Assembly (NCBI GenBank): GCA_021828245.1 | Contig: JAKASC010000110.1 | Location: forward strand, 1 to 7,735 | Length of the DNA: 7,735 bases | From: Acidobacteriota bacterium | GTDB taxonomy: Bacteria; Acidobacteriota; Terriglobia; UBA7540 | Direction of reading: 5' to 3' | Shown here: piece by piece, positions 1 through 6,766 of the stretch | Position numbering within the stretch: the stretch's first letter is position 1 | Layout of the letters: the number at the start of each line of letters is the position of its first letter | Notes under the pieces: model-generated | Databases searched by the model: none | What the model was told of the DNA's origin: nothing | Seen by the model: the letters and a program-made list of their open reading frames with translations, nothing else | Translations under genes and position numbers: made by a program

Positions 1-601
1 TTTCCAAAATCGTCCGATGGCTCTGCGAGCCGGTCAGGTCAAGAAACGTATTTTCCGCTTGGCTTGCCACCTCGAGCGCCTGATGGTAACCCCGCCAGGT
101 CACCCCGGAGTGGCCGATAATAATGCGCGCCCGCGGAAACTCCCGCGCCGGCCCCAACAACAGCAACGGCGAGCACAGTGCGTCAGAATCCCACGTGTGC
201 ACGAGCACCACCGCGCCCGTCTGGTCGGCGTAATCCCATACCGGGCGATAACCGGGGCCATGAATTGGGTATTGATGCAGCGCCGGGTGGAGCTTGATGA
301 GCGGCGGCTGATGAAAATGCTTCCAGCATTCCAATTCCGCCAACGCCTGTCCTTCCGGCTGCGGATTGACCGTCACATACCCACGAAAGCGGTCGGGATA
401 TTGTTGAAGGGCCTCCGCAACCTCGGCGTTTCCGGCTGGGCAATCGGTGTAGCACGCGCGTGTGGAGGTGATGGCAAGAATCTGGATGTTCAAATGATTC
501 ATCACGCCGACCATCTCCGGCACGGCGAACTTGTAGGCGGGAAAGTCAGGGTGAACGCCCAGATGTCCGTGGCAATCCGCAATGGGGATGGGAGATCTCA
601 T
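1..601 (-). CDS. Amidohydrolase family protein (PF04909-like metal-dependent hydrolase), 3' end outside the window
   Basis: The first 200 residues are present and the frame runs open off the left edge, so the C-terminus is missing. I translated it by hand from ATG 601-599. It shows the amidohydrolase TIM-barrel signature: D9-C-H11-G-H13 at the first strand (DxHxH metal site), IKLHP at residues 102-106 with K103 and H105, LVHTW with H135, and IIGHSG with H164. The last expected ligand, an Asp near the C-terminus, would lie beyond the window. Known members of this superfamily branch are cytoplasmic hydrolases, lactonases and decarboxylases acting on small organic acids or sugar lactones. No signal peptide is visible. 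The start is supported by a GGAGG six bases upstream and by an ATGA overlap with the stop of the preceding gene, which encodes a degenerate protein of the same fold. Family assignment is firm; substrate is unknown. A sugar-lactone hydrolase role would suit the neighbouring lyase but is only inference. Confidence 0.88.
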   Translation of the reverse strand, partial: MRSPIPIADCHGHLGVHPDFPAYKFAVPEMVGVMNHLNIQILAITSTRACYTDCPAGNAEVAEALQQYPDRFRGYVTVNPQPEGQALAELECWKHFHQPPLIKLHPALHQYPIHGPGYRPVWDYADQTGAVVLVHTWDSDALCSPLLLLGPAREFPRARIIIGHSGVTWRGYHQALEVASQAENTFLDLTGSQSHRTILE

Positions 602-1365
602 GCCGGGCCTCCATCGAGCAGCCGGCGCAGATTTTGGCCGGCGATGTTGAGGCGGTCGGCATCCTGGATGCGGGCCGTTGCCAGCACGGTCAACACGGCC
701 CCCGGCGTATAAAGCGGCAGACGACTGCCCAGCACCACACGCTCGGAACCGAACCGCTCCACAAAACTTTCAAGCTGCCGGTGAGCCACGTAGGTAGAGG
801 TGTCGAAATAGAGGTTCGGAAATCGCTGTAAAAGCGGAAAAAGATAGCGATCCGCCCGGTAACCGGTTTCGAGCAAAACCAATCGCAGCCGAGGAAAGTT
901 CCTCAATACCTCAACCAGCCCATTCCAGCCGATATCCTCCAGCGCCACCAAGGTCAACACTCGGTGGTCTTGCAAATACGCATAAAGCTCGCCCGAGCAC
1001 CAGACGGCCGGCGAAAAATTATGCTTATGAACCGCAAAGTGCAGGCGGACCGCCCGCGGTTGGAGCGCCGCAAGCGCTTCGAGCGAATTCTTGTCCGGCA
1101 GCGCCGCCCACGCCGCAACCAGCCGCTCATCCTGGCCGATCGCTTCGAGCCGCCGGTTCCCTTCGAGCGCGTCGTATTCTTCCGCCGCCCAATGGGACAC
1201 GAGCGCCCGCTCAATACCAAATCGGTCCATTTCGGAGAGCAAGGCATTTGCTTCCAGTGCCAGTTCACCGTGAACGCCGGAAGGGCCGACGCGAACGTTG
1301 GCGTCGAAAATGTGCCAATCGGCGACCTCGCGGATATAAGGCTCAGCGAGTGATGCGGATTTCAT
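598..1365 (-). CDS. Amidohydrolase-fold protein lacking the metal ligands (probable pseudoenzyme), 255 aa
   Basis: This protein has the length and strand pattern of a PF04909-type TIM-barrel amidohydrolase, and I could align it by eye with the next gene. The positions that bind metal are all changed. The DxHxH motif is D21-A-N23-V-R25, the second-strand motif is VRLH (R107, H109), the LVH position is LVA (A141), the GHSG position is LETG (E166), and the expected GSD is GSR (R215). The surrounding framework is kept, including FPRLRLVLLETG, FPNLYFDTS at 182-190, ERVVLGSRLPLY at 208-219, and a C-terminal NIAGQNLRRLL helix resembling the usual metal-hydrolase ending. The start is ATG 1365, preceded by GAGGAGAAC; the frame stays open 23 codons further upstream, but that would only deepen the overlap with the lyase gene, already 23 bp. 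The protein ends with an ATGA overlap to the intact amidohydrolase. A partner or regulatory subunit, or a repurposed sugar-binding protein, are both possible. Fold fairly sure; loss of catalysis inferred from residues. Confidence 0.78.
   Translation of the reverse strand: MKSASLAEPYIREVADWHIFDANVRVGPSGVHGELALEANALLSEMDRFGIERALVSHWAAEEYDALEGNRRLEAIGQDERLVAAWAALPDKNSLEALAALQPRAVRLHFAVHKHNFSPAVWCSGELYAYLQDHRVLTLVALEDIGWNGLVEVLRNFPRLRLVLLETGYRADRYLFPLLQRFPNLYFDTSTYVAHRQLESFVERFGSERVVLGSRLPLYTPGAVLTVLATARIQDADRLNIAGQNLRRLLDGGPA
608..612 (-). promoter_or_regulatory. Ribosome binding site of the terminal amidohydrolase
   Basis: The leftward strand reads GGAGG followed by six bases and ATG at 601-599. 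It lies inside the 3' end of the preceding coding region. It fixes the start used for the amidohydrolase and shows that this gene has its own ribosome loading in addition to ATGA coupling. Confidence 0.7.
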
Positions 1366-4300
1366 GTTCTCCTCGCGCGAGTTGGCGGAACACCAGATAA
1401 TCTCCCCTCCGAACCGCCCGGTAAGCCCGACCATCCAACTTCACCCGAAGGGCCTTTCCAGGCACGCGAACCCTAAGGTCGGTTTCCGCCGCGAGATACA
1501 AAAACAGGCTCTCACGCCTCGGCGAGCGGCTCAAGACTGCGGTGATGGCGGGATTCGCTTTGAGGGCGATGTGATGATCGGTGTGGAGGAACGTGGTCTG
1601 TGTTGCAAAAACATCCTCTCGTGAAAGCCCGCGCCGCTCCGCCAGAATTTCGCCGTTACTCGAAACCCCGTTGAGTTGTAAATTGCCCGGCAATGTGCGG
1701 AACATGAACCTCCAAGGAGTCTTGGCCTCAGCCTCGGCAAGGCCGATGGCATTCTTTTGCTGAATAGGAATGAGCGGGCGTGACGCGCCCGGTCTCAGCT
1801 CAAAATCCATGCCCACCAGGAAACGTGTCTTCGGCGCAAGCGGAGAGACAAGCCGAAATTCCTCCGGCCGGTGCAGTTTCTGACGGTCCAGATTCCCATA
1901 CCGATTCCCAGCCAGCGGAACAGCCTTGAGCCTCCACTGTGTATTCGCGCCCAGGGCCGTCAGAACTGCTTCAGCCCGCTGAGCCTCGATGAAAGCCTCG
2001 GGGCCTTCGATCGTGGGTCGCGCACCCACCGGGATGTGCAACAGCCATTCAAAACGGTGCGGCTCGGCCGATTGGACATAATCCTGCACGATGAGGATAT
2101 TCGGTTTCAGAAAAATGAATTGGCGCTGGAAGCGTTCCAGCCGGCCCGCGTAGGCCGGGGCGATATCCGCGCTCAAGTAATCCACGCGTGGCGATAAGAG
2201 GTGTGCCGTGAAGCGCGGGTAATGTGCCAGGGCTTTCCAGTAACGGCCGGCTTCACCCGGCTGGCTAAAGGCGTCATCGTCTATCAAAATCGTATTGTGA
2301 CCGGGGGCCTGCATAAAGTAGGTCGGATAGTGCGGGTCCGTGTAATAGTCGGCGTACCCTGCCTCACTGATCAGCTTTTCACCGAAGGCCGCCACCTGAA
2401 ACGTTCCTTGGTCATGGTGCTCGTGGTTGAACCACGGCCCCACTCGAATTGAGATTACCGTATCGGTCGGTTTCCAACCGCTGCGCAACACGGCGCTACC
2501 GCGCAGTGGAAACAACCGCGAAGTGGGCGGGAGGGGTGCCGGCGCGGCAGGCCGCGAGCAGCAGGTCAAATTGAGCAAGCCGGGTGCACTTTCCAGCCCG
2601 CGGCCGGTGTGACGAACCTCGGGAATCGCCGCTAAGGAGTGAACCACCGCGGTGTCATAGAAAGCGCGCAGCGAGGGGTCCCCGCTGTGCTCGGCTTCCC
2701 AGGCAAAGCCGCCTAACGACCGCAGTTGTCCCCCAAAATCTCCCGTATCGAGCACCAGGTTCGGCGTGACCTCGGCGTAGCGCGGCCACCAATAAGACCG
2801 CAACATCGCTTGTGTGCCCGGAACGTGAATCCCCAAGGAACTGAGGGCCGCCAGCCCATAGGACATGCCCTTCATGGCGAATAGCTCATAACCGGCGGGT
2901 TCAGCTTCGCTCCCGTCTCCCGGGAAAAGCCCGTGCAGCAAATGAGCGTAGGCAACGGTCAGTTCGGCCAGCGCAGCGTTGAGCCGTGCATTCCAGCCTG
3001 GAACGTCGCCCTCGAGCGCCACCACGGCCGCCAGCGCCCCACCCACCGAGTTCGCCATGTGATTGGTGGCCGCAATGGGAACTCGATTATTAATGAAATA
3101 ATCTTCCACCACCGGTTCAATCGAGTTCTTCCAAAAAGCTTCCAAAATGCGGCGCTTGTCTGCCAAGCTGAGTTCGGACGCAATCAGGTCATAACCTACG
3201 GCGACGCGCTCGCTGAAAACCCCTACCTCATAGTAGGTGTGCAATCCGTGGGCAATAAACCACGGCGGCGTCCACGTTGGCCACTGGGCAACCGTCAGCA
3301 GTGCGCGTCGCGCCGCCCTAAGAGCCTGTGGGCTGCCATTCAAACGATACTCAACCGCATTGTCAGCGATGGCGTCGCTATAGTTCTCCATCAAAGCGAA
3401 GTATTGCGGCAGGCCGGGGAAAACCGAAATGCGGGGCAGCAGGGCAATGTTTGAGCCGGCCGCTGGACTGTAAGCGAGTGTTGAACGGAGCCGGCGAGCG
3501 CGCTCGACCAACGCGTCCAGCAAAGCGTTGGTGCCGAGCAAGCCCCGCAATTCGACCAGCCGCCGGTCCCTGAGCAGCACGCGAGGATGCGCAGGCCAAT
3601 GGCTCACCACCACAAAGTGAAATTCCGCGCTTGCGCCCGCGCCTTGTAACTCCGCGCGCCATAGGCCGCCGGGGGCACCCTTGGCCAGCGCCATCGAGCC
3701 ACGTGCGACCCCGGCGGCTTCTGAAGGTGAAAACACCGCGCTTCGATACAATTTCCCGTCCGGCTGATAAATGGCCACGTGGACCGCGTATGCTGTGCGG
3801 AGAGATAGCCGAAGCGACTGGCCCGCCGTCAAGACTTTCAAATCCACCGGCAAACCTTCGGCCGCGGGCGTCACCAAAGGCGGCTCGAGCACGGGCAGCC
3901 GGCGCGGCTGCTCGGCTTGCACCACAAACCGGCGCAACACCAATCGGTTCAGCGAGCCTGGAAATGGCGATTGCACCTCGGCTTCCACCACCACCGCCTG
4001 AATGGCAAGCGCTCCCGTCGGAAGTCCTAACTCCGGTCCCGAGAGGGTTGCACGGTGCCAACCTGGGGCTGAGGGCAGCGAGGCCGCAAAGAGCTGACCG
4101 TCCTTCGCCGCCAACATCAGCCGAACACGGCCAACACGTCCGCCCATTCGGAGCTGATAGGTCAACTGAATCAAAAAGGCTTGGTTGGCGTAGAAGCGAA
4201 GGGGTTTGATAATCCCCACCTCCAGCCGCCGCTCGCCTTCGGCGGGAACTTGTCGCACCAACGCCGCTTTGCCGTGCCGCACACGCGTCCAGAGCGTGGG

Positions 4301-4483
4301 GTCGTAACCCACATCTTGGGCCAAGGGATAACTCATCCAGGCCGGGATACCGTTTCGGAAGTTTTCGCGAAACGTCCAGGGAGCCAGGTTCGCCGCCGGC
4401 TCGAGCGGCCGTCTTGCGGAAGCCCACGCCCGGCCCCATGCCCCAGACCACCCCAGCAACACCACGATTGAGAGAGTTTTCAT
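1343..4483 (-). CDS. Exported heparinase II/III-family polysaccharide lyase, 1046 aa, with a long N-terminal beta-rich extension
   Basis: A signal peptide is visible at residues 1-23 (MKT, a hydrophobic stretch, then A-S-A before RR), so the product should reach the periplasm or outer membrane. Residues about 35-295 look beta-rich, like one carbohydrate-binding-type sandwich plus an Ig-like segment. Residues about 300-630 form the helical toroid expected of alginate-lyase/heparinase folds, with N474-H475-M-A-N478 and GYELF containing Y532. The His-to-Tyr spacing of 57 matches the catalytic His/Tyr pairs I recall for heparinase II and PL15/PL17 enzymes (55-57 apart). A Pro-rich linker near 640-655 leads to the heparinase II/III-like beta domain, with WFNHEHHDQGTF at 684-695, EAGY at 707-710 and APGHNTILID at 726-735. 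These enzymes cleave uronic-acid glycosidic bonds by beta-elimination. The family is clear; the polysaccharide (alginate, heparin-like, other) is not. The protein is longer than the roughly 750 residues usual for the family. Its start overlaps the aminotransferase stop by ATGA and has no good Shine-Dalgarno sequence. Confidence 0.9.
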   Translation of the reverse strand: MKTLSIVVLLGWSGAWGRAWASARRPLEPAANLAPWTFRENFRNGIPAWMSYPLAQDVGYDPTLWTRVRHGKAALVRQVPAEGERRLEVGIIKPLRFYANQAFLIQLTYQLRMGGRVGRVRLMLAAKDGQLFAASLPSAPGWHRATLSGPELGLPTGALAIQAVVVEAEVQSPFPGSLNRLVLRRFVVQAEQPRRLPVLEPPLVTPAAEGLPVDLKVLTAGQSLRLSLRTAYAVHVAIYQPDGKLYRSAVFSPSEAAGVARGSMALAKGAPGGLWRAELQGAGASAEFHFVVVSHWPAHPRVLLRDRRLVELRGLLGTNALLDALVERARRLRSTLAYSPAAGSNIALLPRISVFPGLPQYFALMENYSDAIADNAVEYRLNGSPQALRAARRALLTVAQWPTWTPPWFIAHGLHTYYEVGVFSERVAVGYDLIASELSLADKRRILEAFWKNSIEPVVEDYFINNRVPIAATNHMANSVGGALAAVVALEGDVPGWNARLNAALAELTVAYAHLLHGLFPGDGSEAEPAGYELFAMKGMSYGLAALSSLGIHVPGTQAMLRSYWWPRYAEVTPNLVLDTGDFGGQLRSLGGFAWEAEHSGDPSLRAFYDTAVVHSLAAIPEVRHTGRGLESAPGLLNLTCCSRPAAPAPLPPTSRLFPLRGSAVLRSGWKPTDTVISIRVGPWFNHEHHDQGTFQVAAFGEKLISEAGYADYYTDPHYPTYFMQAPGHNTILIDDDAFSQPGEAGRYWKALAHYPRFTAHLLSPRVDYLSADIAPAYAGRLERFQRQFIFLKPNILIVQDYVQSAEPHRFEWLLHIPVGARPTIEGPEAFIEAQRAEAVLTALGANTQWRLKAVPLAGNRYGNLDRQKLHRPEEFRLVSPLAPKTRFLVGMDFELRPGASRPLIPIQQKNAIGLAEAEAKTPWRFMFRTLPGNLQLNGVSSNGEILAERRGLSREDVFATQTTFLHTDHHIALKANPAITAVLSRSPRRESLFLYLAAETDLRVRVPGKALRVKLDGRAYRAVRRGDYLVFRQLARGEHEIRITR
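1369..1374 (-). promoter_or_regulatory. Ribosome binding site of the degenerate amidohydrolase
   Basis: The leftward strand reads GAGGAG followed by AAC and ATG at 1365-1363. The site lies within the last codons of the upstream lyase gene. It is the reason for choosing the internal ATG rather than the longer open frame that reaches position 1434. Confidence 0.6.
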
Positions 4484-5733
4484 GGCTTAGGGAGAGCGCT
4501 GAGGGATCCCTCGTGAGGTCGCAACTTCGCCGCATGTTGCGAGATTTTCTTTGCCGCCGCGACAATATCTTCCACATCCCGCGAGCCGCCCAAAAACAGG
4601 TGATGCTCAAGCCAGATTCCATCCGCGCAGAGACGCTCACTCTCCGGTAAAAATAAGGATTCATAAGGTTGAGGAGGTGTTTGGCCCCGTGCCCACGCGG
4701 GTAGGTTTTCCCGACGAAACATCGGATTTCGATAGAGAGGAAAAGGATAGGATGGCTGGGCCGGAACACCCTCGGCCGCGAGCGCGCGCAAGAACAGATC
4801 CCGCGAGATGTCGCCAAACTGCTCGCGATGATAACGGAGCGTCACCAGATAATGGGGTTGTGAGGTGACGCGGGGATCGTCGTCCTCAAGCCGCAACCCC
4901 GGCAACTCGCGCAAAAGGCTTCGCAGATACGCGACGTTGGCTTGGCGCCTTTGAGTTTGCTCGGGCAGCTTGGCGAGCTGCGCGGTCAACAGCGCTGCTT
5001 GAAAACCCGTCATGCGGTAATTGGTGCCGAGCGAATAGTGTTCAAACCAGCCCCGGCCTTTGCGCCGCCCTTGATTGCAATAGCTCCAAGCCCGCTCCGC
5101 CAAATCCGGTGAGTTGGTTAGAATGATGCCCCCCTCGCCCGACGTTACCAGCTTGAATGCCTGGAAGCTGAAGGTAGCCACTTGGCCAAAATTTCCGACC
5201 GGGATGCCGCACCAAGCGGCGCCGTGCGCGTGGGCTGCATCCTCTATCAGTGCCAGGCCGTGCCGTTGCGCGATCTTCCGCAGCGCCTCCATGTCAGCAG
5301 GCTGCCCGCCGAAATGAACCGCCACAATAGCTTTGGTGCGCGACGTCACGGCCGCTTCAACGGCCGCCGGGGATAGATTCAGAGTCGAGGGAAGGATGTC
5401 GGCAAAGACGGGCCATCCTTGGCAGAGCAGAACCGTTGAGGCGGTGGAAATGAAGGTGATGGCCGGCACGATGACTTCATCCCCCGCGCCAATGCCCAGA
5501 GCCCTCAGAACAACCTCCAGCGCCACCGTGCCGTTCGCGCAGGAAACCGCATGAGCCACCTGATGGAGCTTGGCAAAGGCTGCTTCAAATTCTTCCACCT
5601 TCTCGTTGTACCCTCCCCACGAGCCGCTGCGCAGCACACTCAGTAGGGATTCGGCTTCCTCAGCGCCATAGTCCGGCCAGGACGGATAGGGTCGCTCCCG
5701 CACCGGCCGCCCTCCCAGCAATGCCAACTCCAT
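4480..5733 (-). CDS. DegT/DnrJ/EryC1/StrS-family PLP-dependent aminotransferase, 417 aa
   Basis: This is a full-length sugar-aminotransferase-type protein of the fold-type I PLP family. Numbering from ATG 5733, the N-terminus LALLGGRPVRE resembles cyclitol aminotransferases of the StsC/BtrR group. CANGTVALE (65-73) is the phosphate-binding turn, EDAAHAHGA (164-172) carries D165, which should contact the PLP pyridine nitrogen, and SFQAFKLVTSGEGG (189-202) carries K194, the expected Schiff-base lysine. NYRMTGFQAALL is the usual downstream motif. All catalytic positions look intact. Family members move an amino group from Glu or Gln to a keto-sugar or keto-cyclitol, mostly in biosynthesis of amino sugars or antibiotics; some relatives are dehydratases but keep His rather than Lys, which is not the case here. 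A GTG at 5739 is an alternative start, but the AAGGGGGTGA ribosome site is too close to it. The gene follows iclR by 6 nt and overlaps the lyase gene by 4 bp. Its substrate and its role beside a lyase are unknown. Confidence 0.93.
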   Translation of the reverse strand: MELALLGGRPVRERPYPSWPDYGAEEAESLLSVLRSGSWGGYNEKVEEFEAAFAKLHQVAHAVSCANGTVALEVVLRALGIGAGDEVIVPAITFISTASTVLLCQGWPVFADILPSTLNLSPAAVEAAVTSRTKAIVAVHFGGQPADMEALRKIAQRHGLALIEDAAHAHGAAWCGIPVGNFGQVATFSFQAFKLVTSGEGGIILTNSPDLAERAWSYCNQGRRKGRGWFEHYSLGTNYRMTGFQAALLTAQLAKLPEQTQRRQANVAYLRSLLRELPGLRLEDDDPRVTSQPHYLVTLRYHREQFGDISRDLFLRALAAEGVPAQPSYPFPLYRNPMFRRENLPAWARGQTPPQPYESLFLPESERLCADGIWLEHHLFLGGSRDVEDIVAAAKKISQHAAKLRPHEGSLSALPKP

Positions 5734-5739
5734 GAGCAC

Positions 5740-5749
5740 TCACCCCCTT
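5740..5749 (-). promoter_or_regulatory. Strong ribosome binding site of the aminotransferase gene
   Basis: The leftward strand reads AAGGGGGTGA, one base from the full anti-Shine-Dalgarno complement AAGGAGGTGA. Its last three bases are the TGA stop of iclR. The purine core is 9 nt from ATG 5733 but only 3 nt from the in-frame GTG at 5739, so ATG 5733 is the preferred start. Confidence 0.72.
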
Positions 5750-6531
5750 GCGCGGGTCTCCATGCCACCGCTCGCCGTGTAACGGAGCATGGCGGAAATG
5801 CGCCGCGCCACCTCCATAAGCGCCTTGGCCATTTCCCGATCCTTGCCGGGATGCACGCGGCTGGCGGGTCCGGAGATGCTGAGGGCCGCCACCACTTGGC
5901 TTGCCCCTTGGAAAATTGGCGCCGCAATGCACCGCGCCCCTTCCGAGTCCTCGCCGTTGTCAATCGCGTAGCCGCGCTCCCGCGTTCGCTTCAACTCGCG
6001 CTCGAGCGCCGCACGATCCCGCACGGTCCGGGTCGTCAAGGATTGGAGTGGGCGCGCCTTGAGGACGTCGTCTAATTCTTTGGGCGAAAGACCCGAGAGC
6101 AGGCACTTGCCCAGGGCCGTCGAGTGAACCGGGCTTCGCATTCCGGCATGAGCCGCCAGCCGAAAAGCATGGGGGCTCTCGAGTACGTGTACATATAAGA
6201 CCTCTCCCTCATCCAGCACGCCCAAATTCACCGTCTCCTGAAAGCGCGCCAGCAACGGCGCCATCAGCGGCGCCGCTAGGCGGCTCAAGTCGCGGCCCGG
6301 CTGTGCCTCGACGGCCAGTTGACCCAATCGCCCGGTAATCCGATAGCGCCCATCCGCCTGCTTCTCCACATACTTCAATTCGCTCAGCGTGTGGAGAATA
6401 CGAAACACGGCGCTTTTCACCAGCCCCGTGCGCTGCGCCAGTTCTGTCAGATTGGCGCTGGGTTGACGGTTGAAGGCCTCCAGCACCTTCATGGTTCGCC
6501 CGACCGCCTGAATGTAACTTCGATCCTTCAT
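5740..6531 (-). CDS. IclR-family transcriptional regulator, 263 aa
   Basis: The protein has the standard IclR architecture. Residues about 5-67 form the winged helix-turn-helix (IQAVGRTMKVLEAF, then LTELAQRTGLVKSAVFRIL as the HTH, then a wing around GRYRIT). Residues about 80-250 form the effector domain, including HSTALGKCLLSGLS (136-149), AIDNGEDSEGARCIAAPIF (189-207) and SISGPASRV (218-226). Length fits the family, usually 250-270. The frame is open back to 6663, but ATG 6531 is preferred because the protein then starts just before the HTH domain, AAAGG lies upstream, and the upstream open stretch contains a likely promoter and operator. IclR proteins act as repressors or activators that respond to small catabolites such as uronate breakdown products (KdgR), glyoxylate/pyruvate or aromatic acids. 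Here it heads the operon and faces a divergent receptor gene across two palindromes, which suggests a local regulator with autoregulation. The inducer is unknown. Confidence 0.95.
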   Translation of the reverse strand: MKDRSYIQAVGRTMKVLEAFNRQPSANLTELAQRTGLVKSAVFRILHTLSELKYVEKQADGRYRITGRLGQLAVEAQPGRDLSRLAAPLMAPLLARFQETVNLGVLDEGEVLYVHVLESPHAFRLAAHAGMRSPVHSTALGKCLLSGLSPKELDDVLKARPLQSLTTRTVRDRAALERELKRTRERGYAIDNGEDSEGARCIAAPIFQGASQVVAALSISGPASRVHPGKDREMAKALMEVARRISAMLRYTASGGMETRARG

Positions 6532-6562
6532 TCCGCCAGCCTTTATACGCGACTCCGACTGC

Positions 6563-6592
6563 ATTGTAAAGTGGAATTCATAAAAACTCCAA
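6563..6592 (-). promoter_or_regulatory. Putative leftward promoter of the iclR-lyase operon
   Basis: On the leftward strand TTGGAG (6592-6587) is followed by an 18-nt spacer and TACAAT (6568-6563), a 5 of 6 match to the sigma-70 -10 box; the -35 box matches only 3 of 6. The predicted transcription start near 6556 gives a leader of about 25 nt before ATG 6531. The perfect palindrome at 6598-6614 sits immediately upstream of the -35, a position common for activators or for autoregulation. A weak -35 would fit dependence on an activator. Read by eye only. Confidence 0.5.
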
Positions 6593-6597
6593 CTTTC

Positions 6598-6614
6598 GTT
6601 CTGCTTAGCAGAAC
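6598..6614. promoter_or_regulatory. Palindromic operator 1 (probable IclR-protein binding site)
   Basis: GTTCTGCTTAGCAGAAC is a perfect 17-bp palindrome: two 8-bp arms about a central T. A near-identical copy lies 110 bp away in the same divergent intergenic region, which makes chance unlikely. It sits upstream of the putative -35 of the iclR promoter, centred about 75 bp from the iclR start codon. Proteins of the IclR family bind such palindromes as dimers or dimer pairs. That this protein binds here is inferred from position. Confidence 0.8.
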
Positions 6615-6656
6615 TGACACCCGAAGCGCTCACCCGATGGCTTAGACGATTTATGC

Positions 6657-6684
6657 TTGACAAGGAGGAACCCTCTGCGATAGT
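6657..6684 (+). promoter_or_regulatory. Putative rightward promoter of the TonB-dependent receptor gene
   Basis: A consensus TTGACA at 6657-6662 is followed by a 16-nt spacer and GATAGT at 6679-6684 (4 of 6 against TATAAT). A start near 6691 would give a leader of about 75 nt. Palindrome 2 would then lie at roughly +18 to +34, where a bound repressor would block initiation or early elongation. The -35 is convincing; the -10 is weaker. Confidence 0.5.
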
Positions 6685-6703
6685 TAAACACTGTCGGGCA
6701 AAT

Positions 6704-6750
6704 AGCAGTTCTGCTCAGTAGAACACAGAATGCCGAGGACGCGAACTGCT
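6704..6750 (+). repeat. 8-bp inverted repeat in the receptor leader
   Basis: AGCAGTTC at 6704-6711 and GAACTGCT at 6743-6750 are exact reverse complements separated by 31 nt. The right arm ends six bases before the AGGAG ribosome site. The left arm overlaps the first bases of operator 2, so in RNA this stem and the operator hairpin would be mutually exclusive. It may be a leader structure, or simply extra half-sites of the operator. Evidence is weak. Confidence 0.35.
6708..6724. promoter_or_regulatory. Palindromic operator 2 (probable IclR-protein binding site)
   Basis: GTTCTGCTCAGTAGAAC differs from operator 1 at two positions, the central base and one base of the right arm, and keeps the GTTCT/AGAAC ends. 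Its centre is 110 bp from that of operator 1 and 51 bp from the receptor start codon. It lies downstream of the putative receptor promoter, so repression of the receptor is the simplest prediction. In RNA the arms could also pair with one G-U pair, but there is no U-tract after it. Confidence 0.78.
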
Positions 6751-6766
6751 GGGAACAGGAGATATT

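Noticed and set aside
17..712. A 231-codon rightward open frame opposite the amidohydrolase genes
   Set aside because: Arg-rich product with no recognisable motifs, lying antisense to two coding regions with clear family signatures and good ribosome sites.
3378..4817. A 479-codon open frame on the leftward strand across the lyase and aminotransferase genes
   Set aside because: Its protein is low-complexity, rich in Arg, Gly, Ser and Ala, without domain character, and it lies in a second frame of two clearly real genes. It is a by-product of high GC.
5426..5433. AGCAGAAC, an exact half-site of the palindromic operator, inside the aminotransferase gene
   Set aside because: The matching opposite arm is absent at the required spacing, and a single 8-mer inside coding DNA is expected by chance.
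6598..6614. Operator 1 considered as a transcription terminator hairpin
   Set aside because: It lies between divergent genes with no converging transcript to end and has no U-tract on either strand. A second copy near the other promoter fits an operator better.
6532..6663. A 44-residue N-terminal extension of the IclR protein
   Set aside because: The extension has no family counterpart and would place the likely -10/-35 elements and operator 1 inside the coding region. ATG 6531 gives the standard length.
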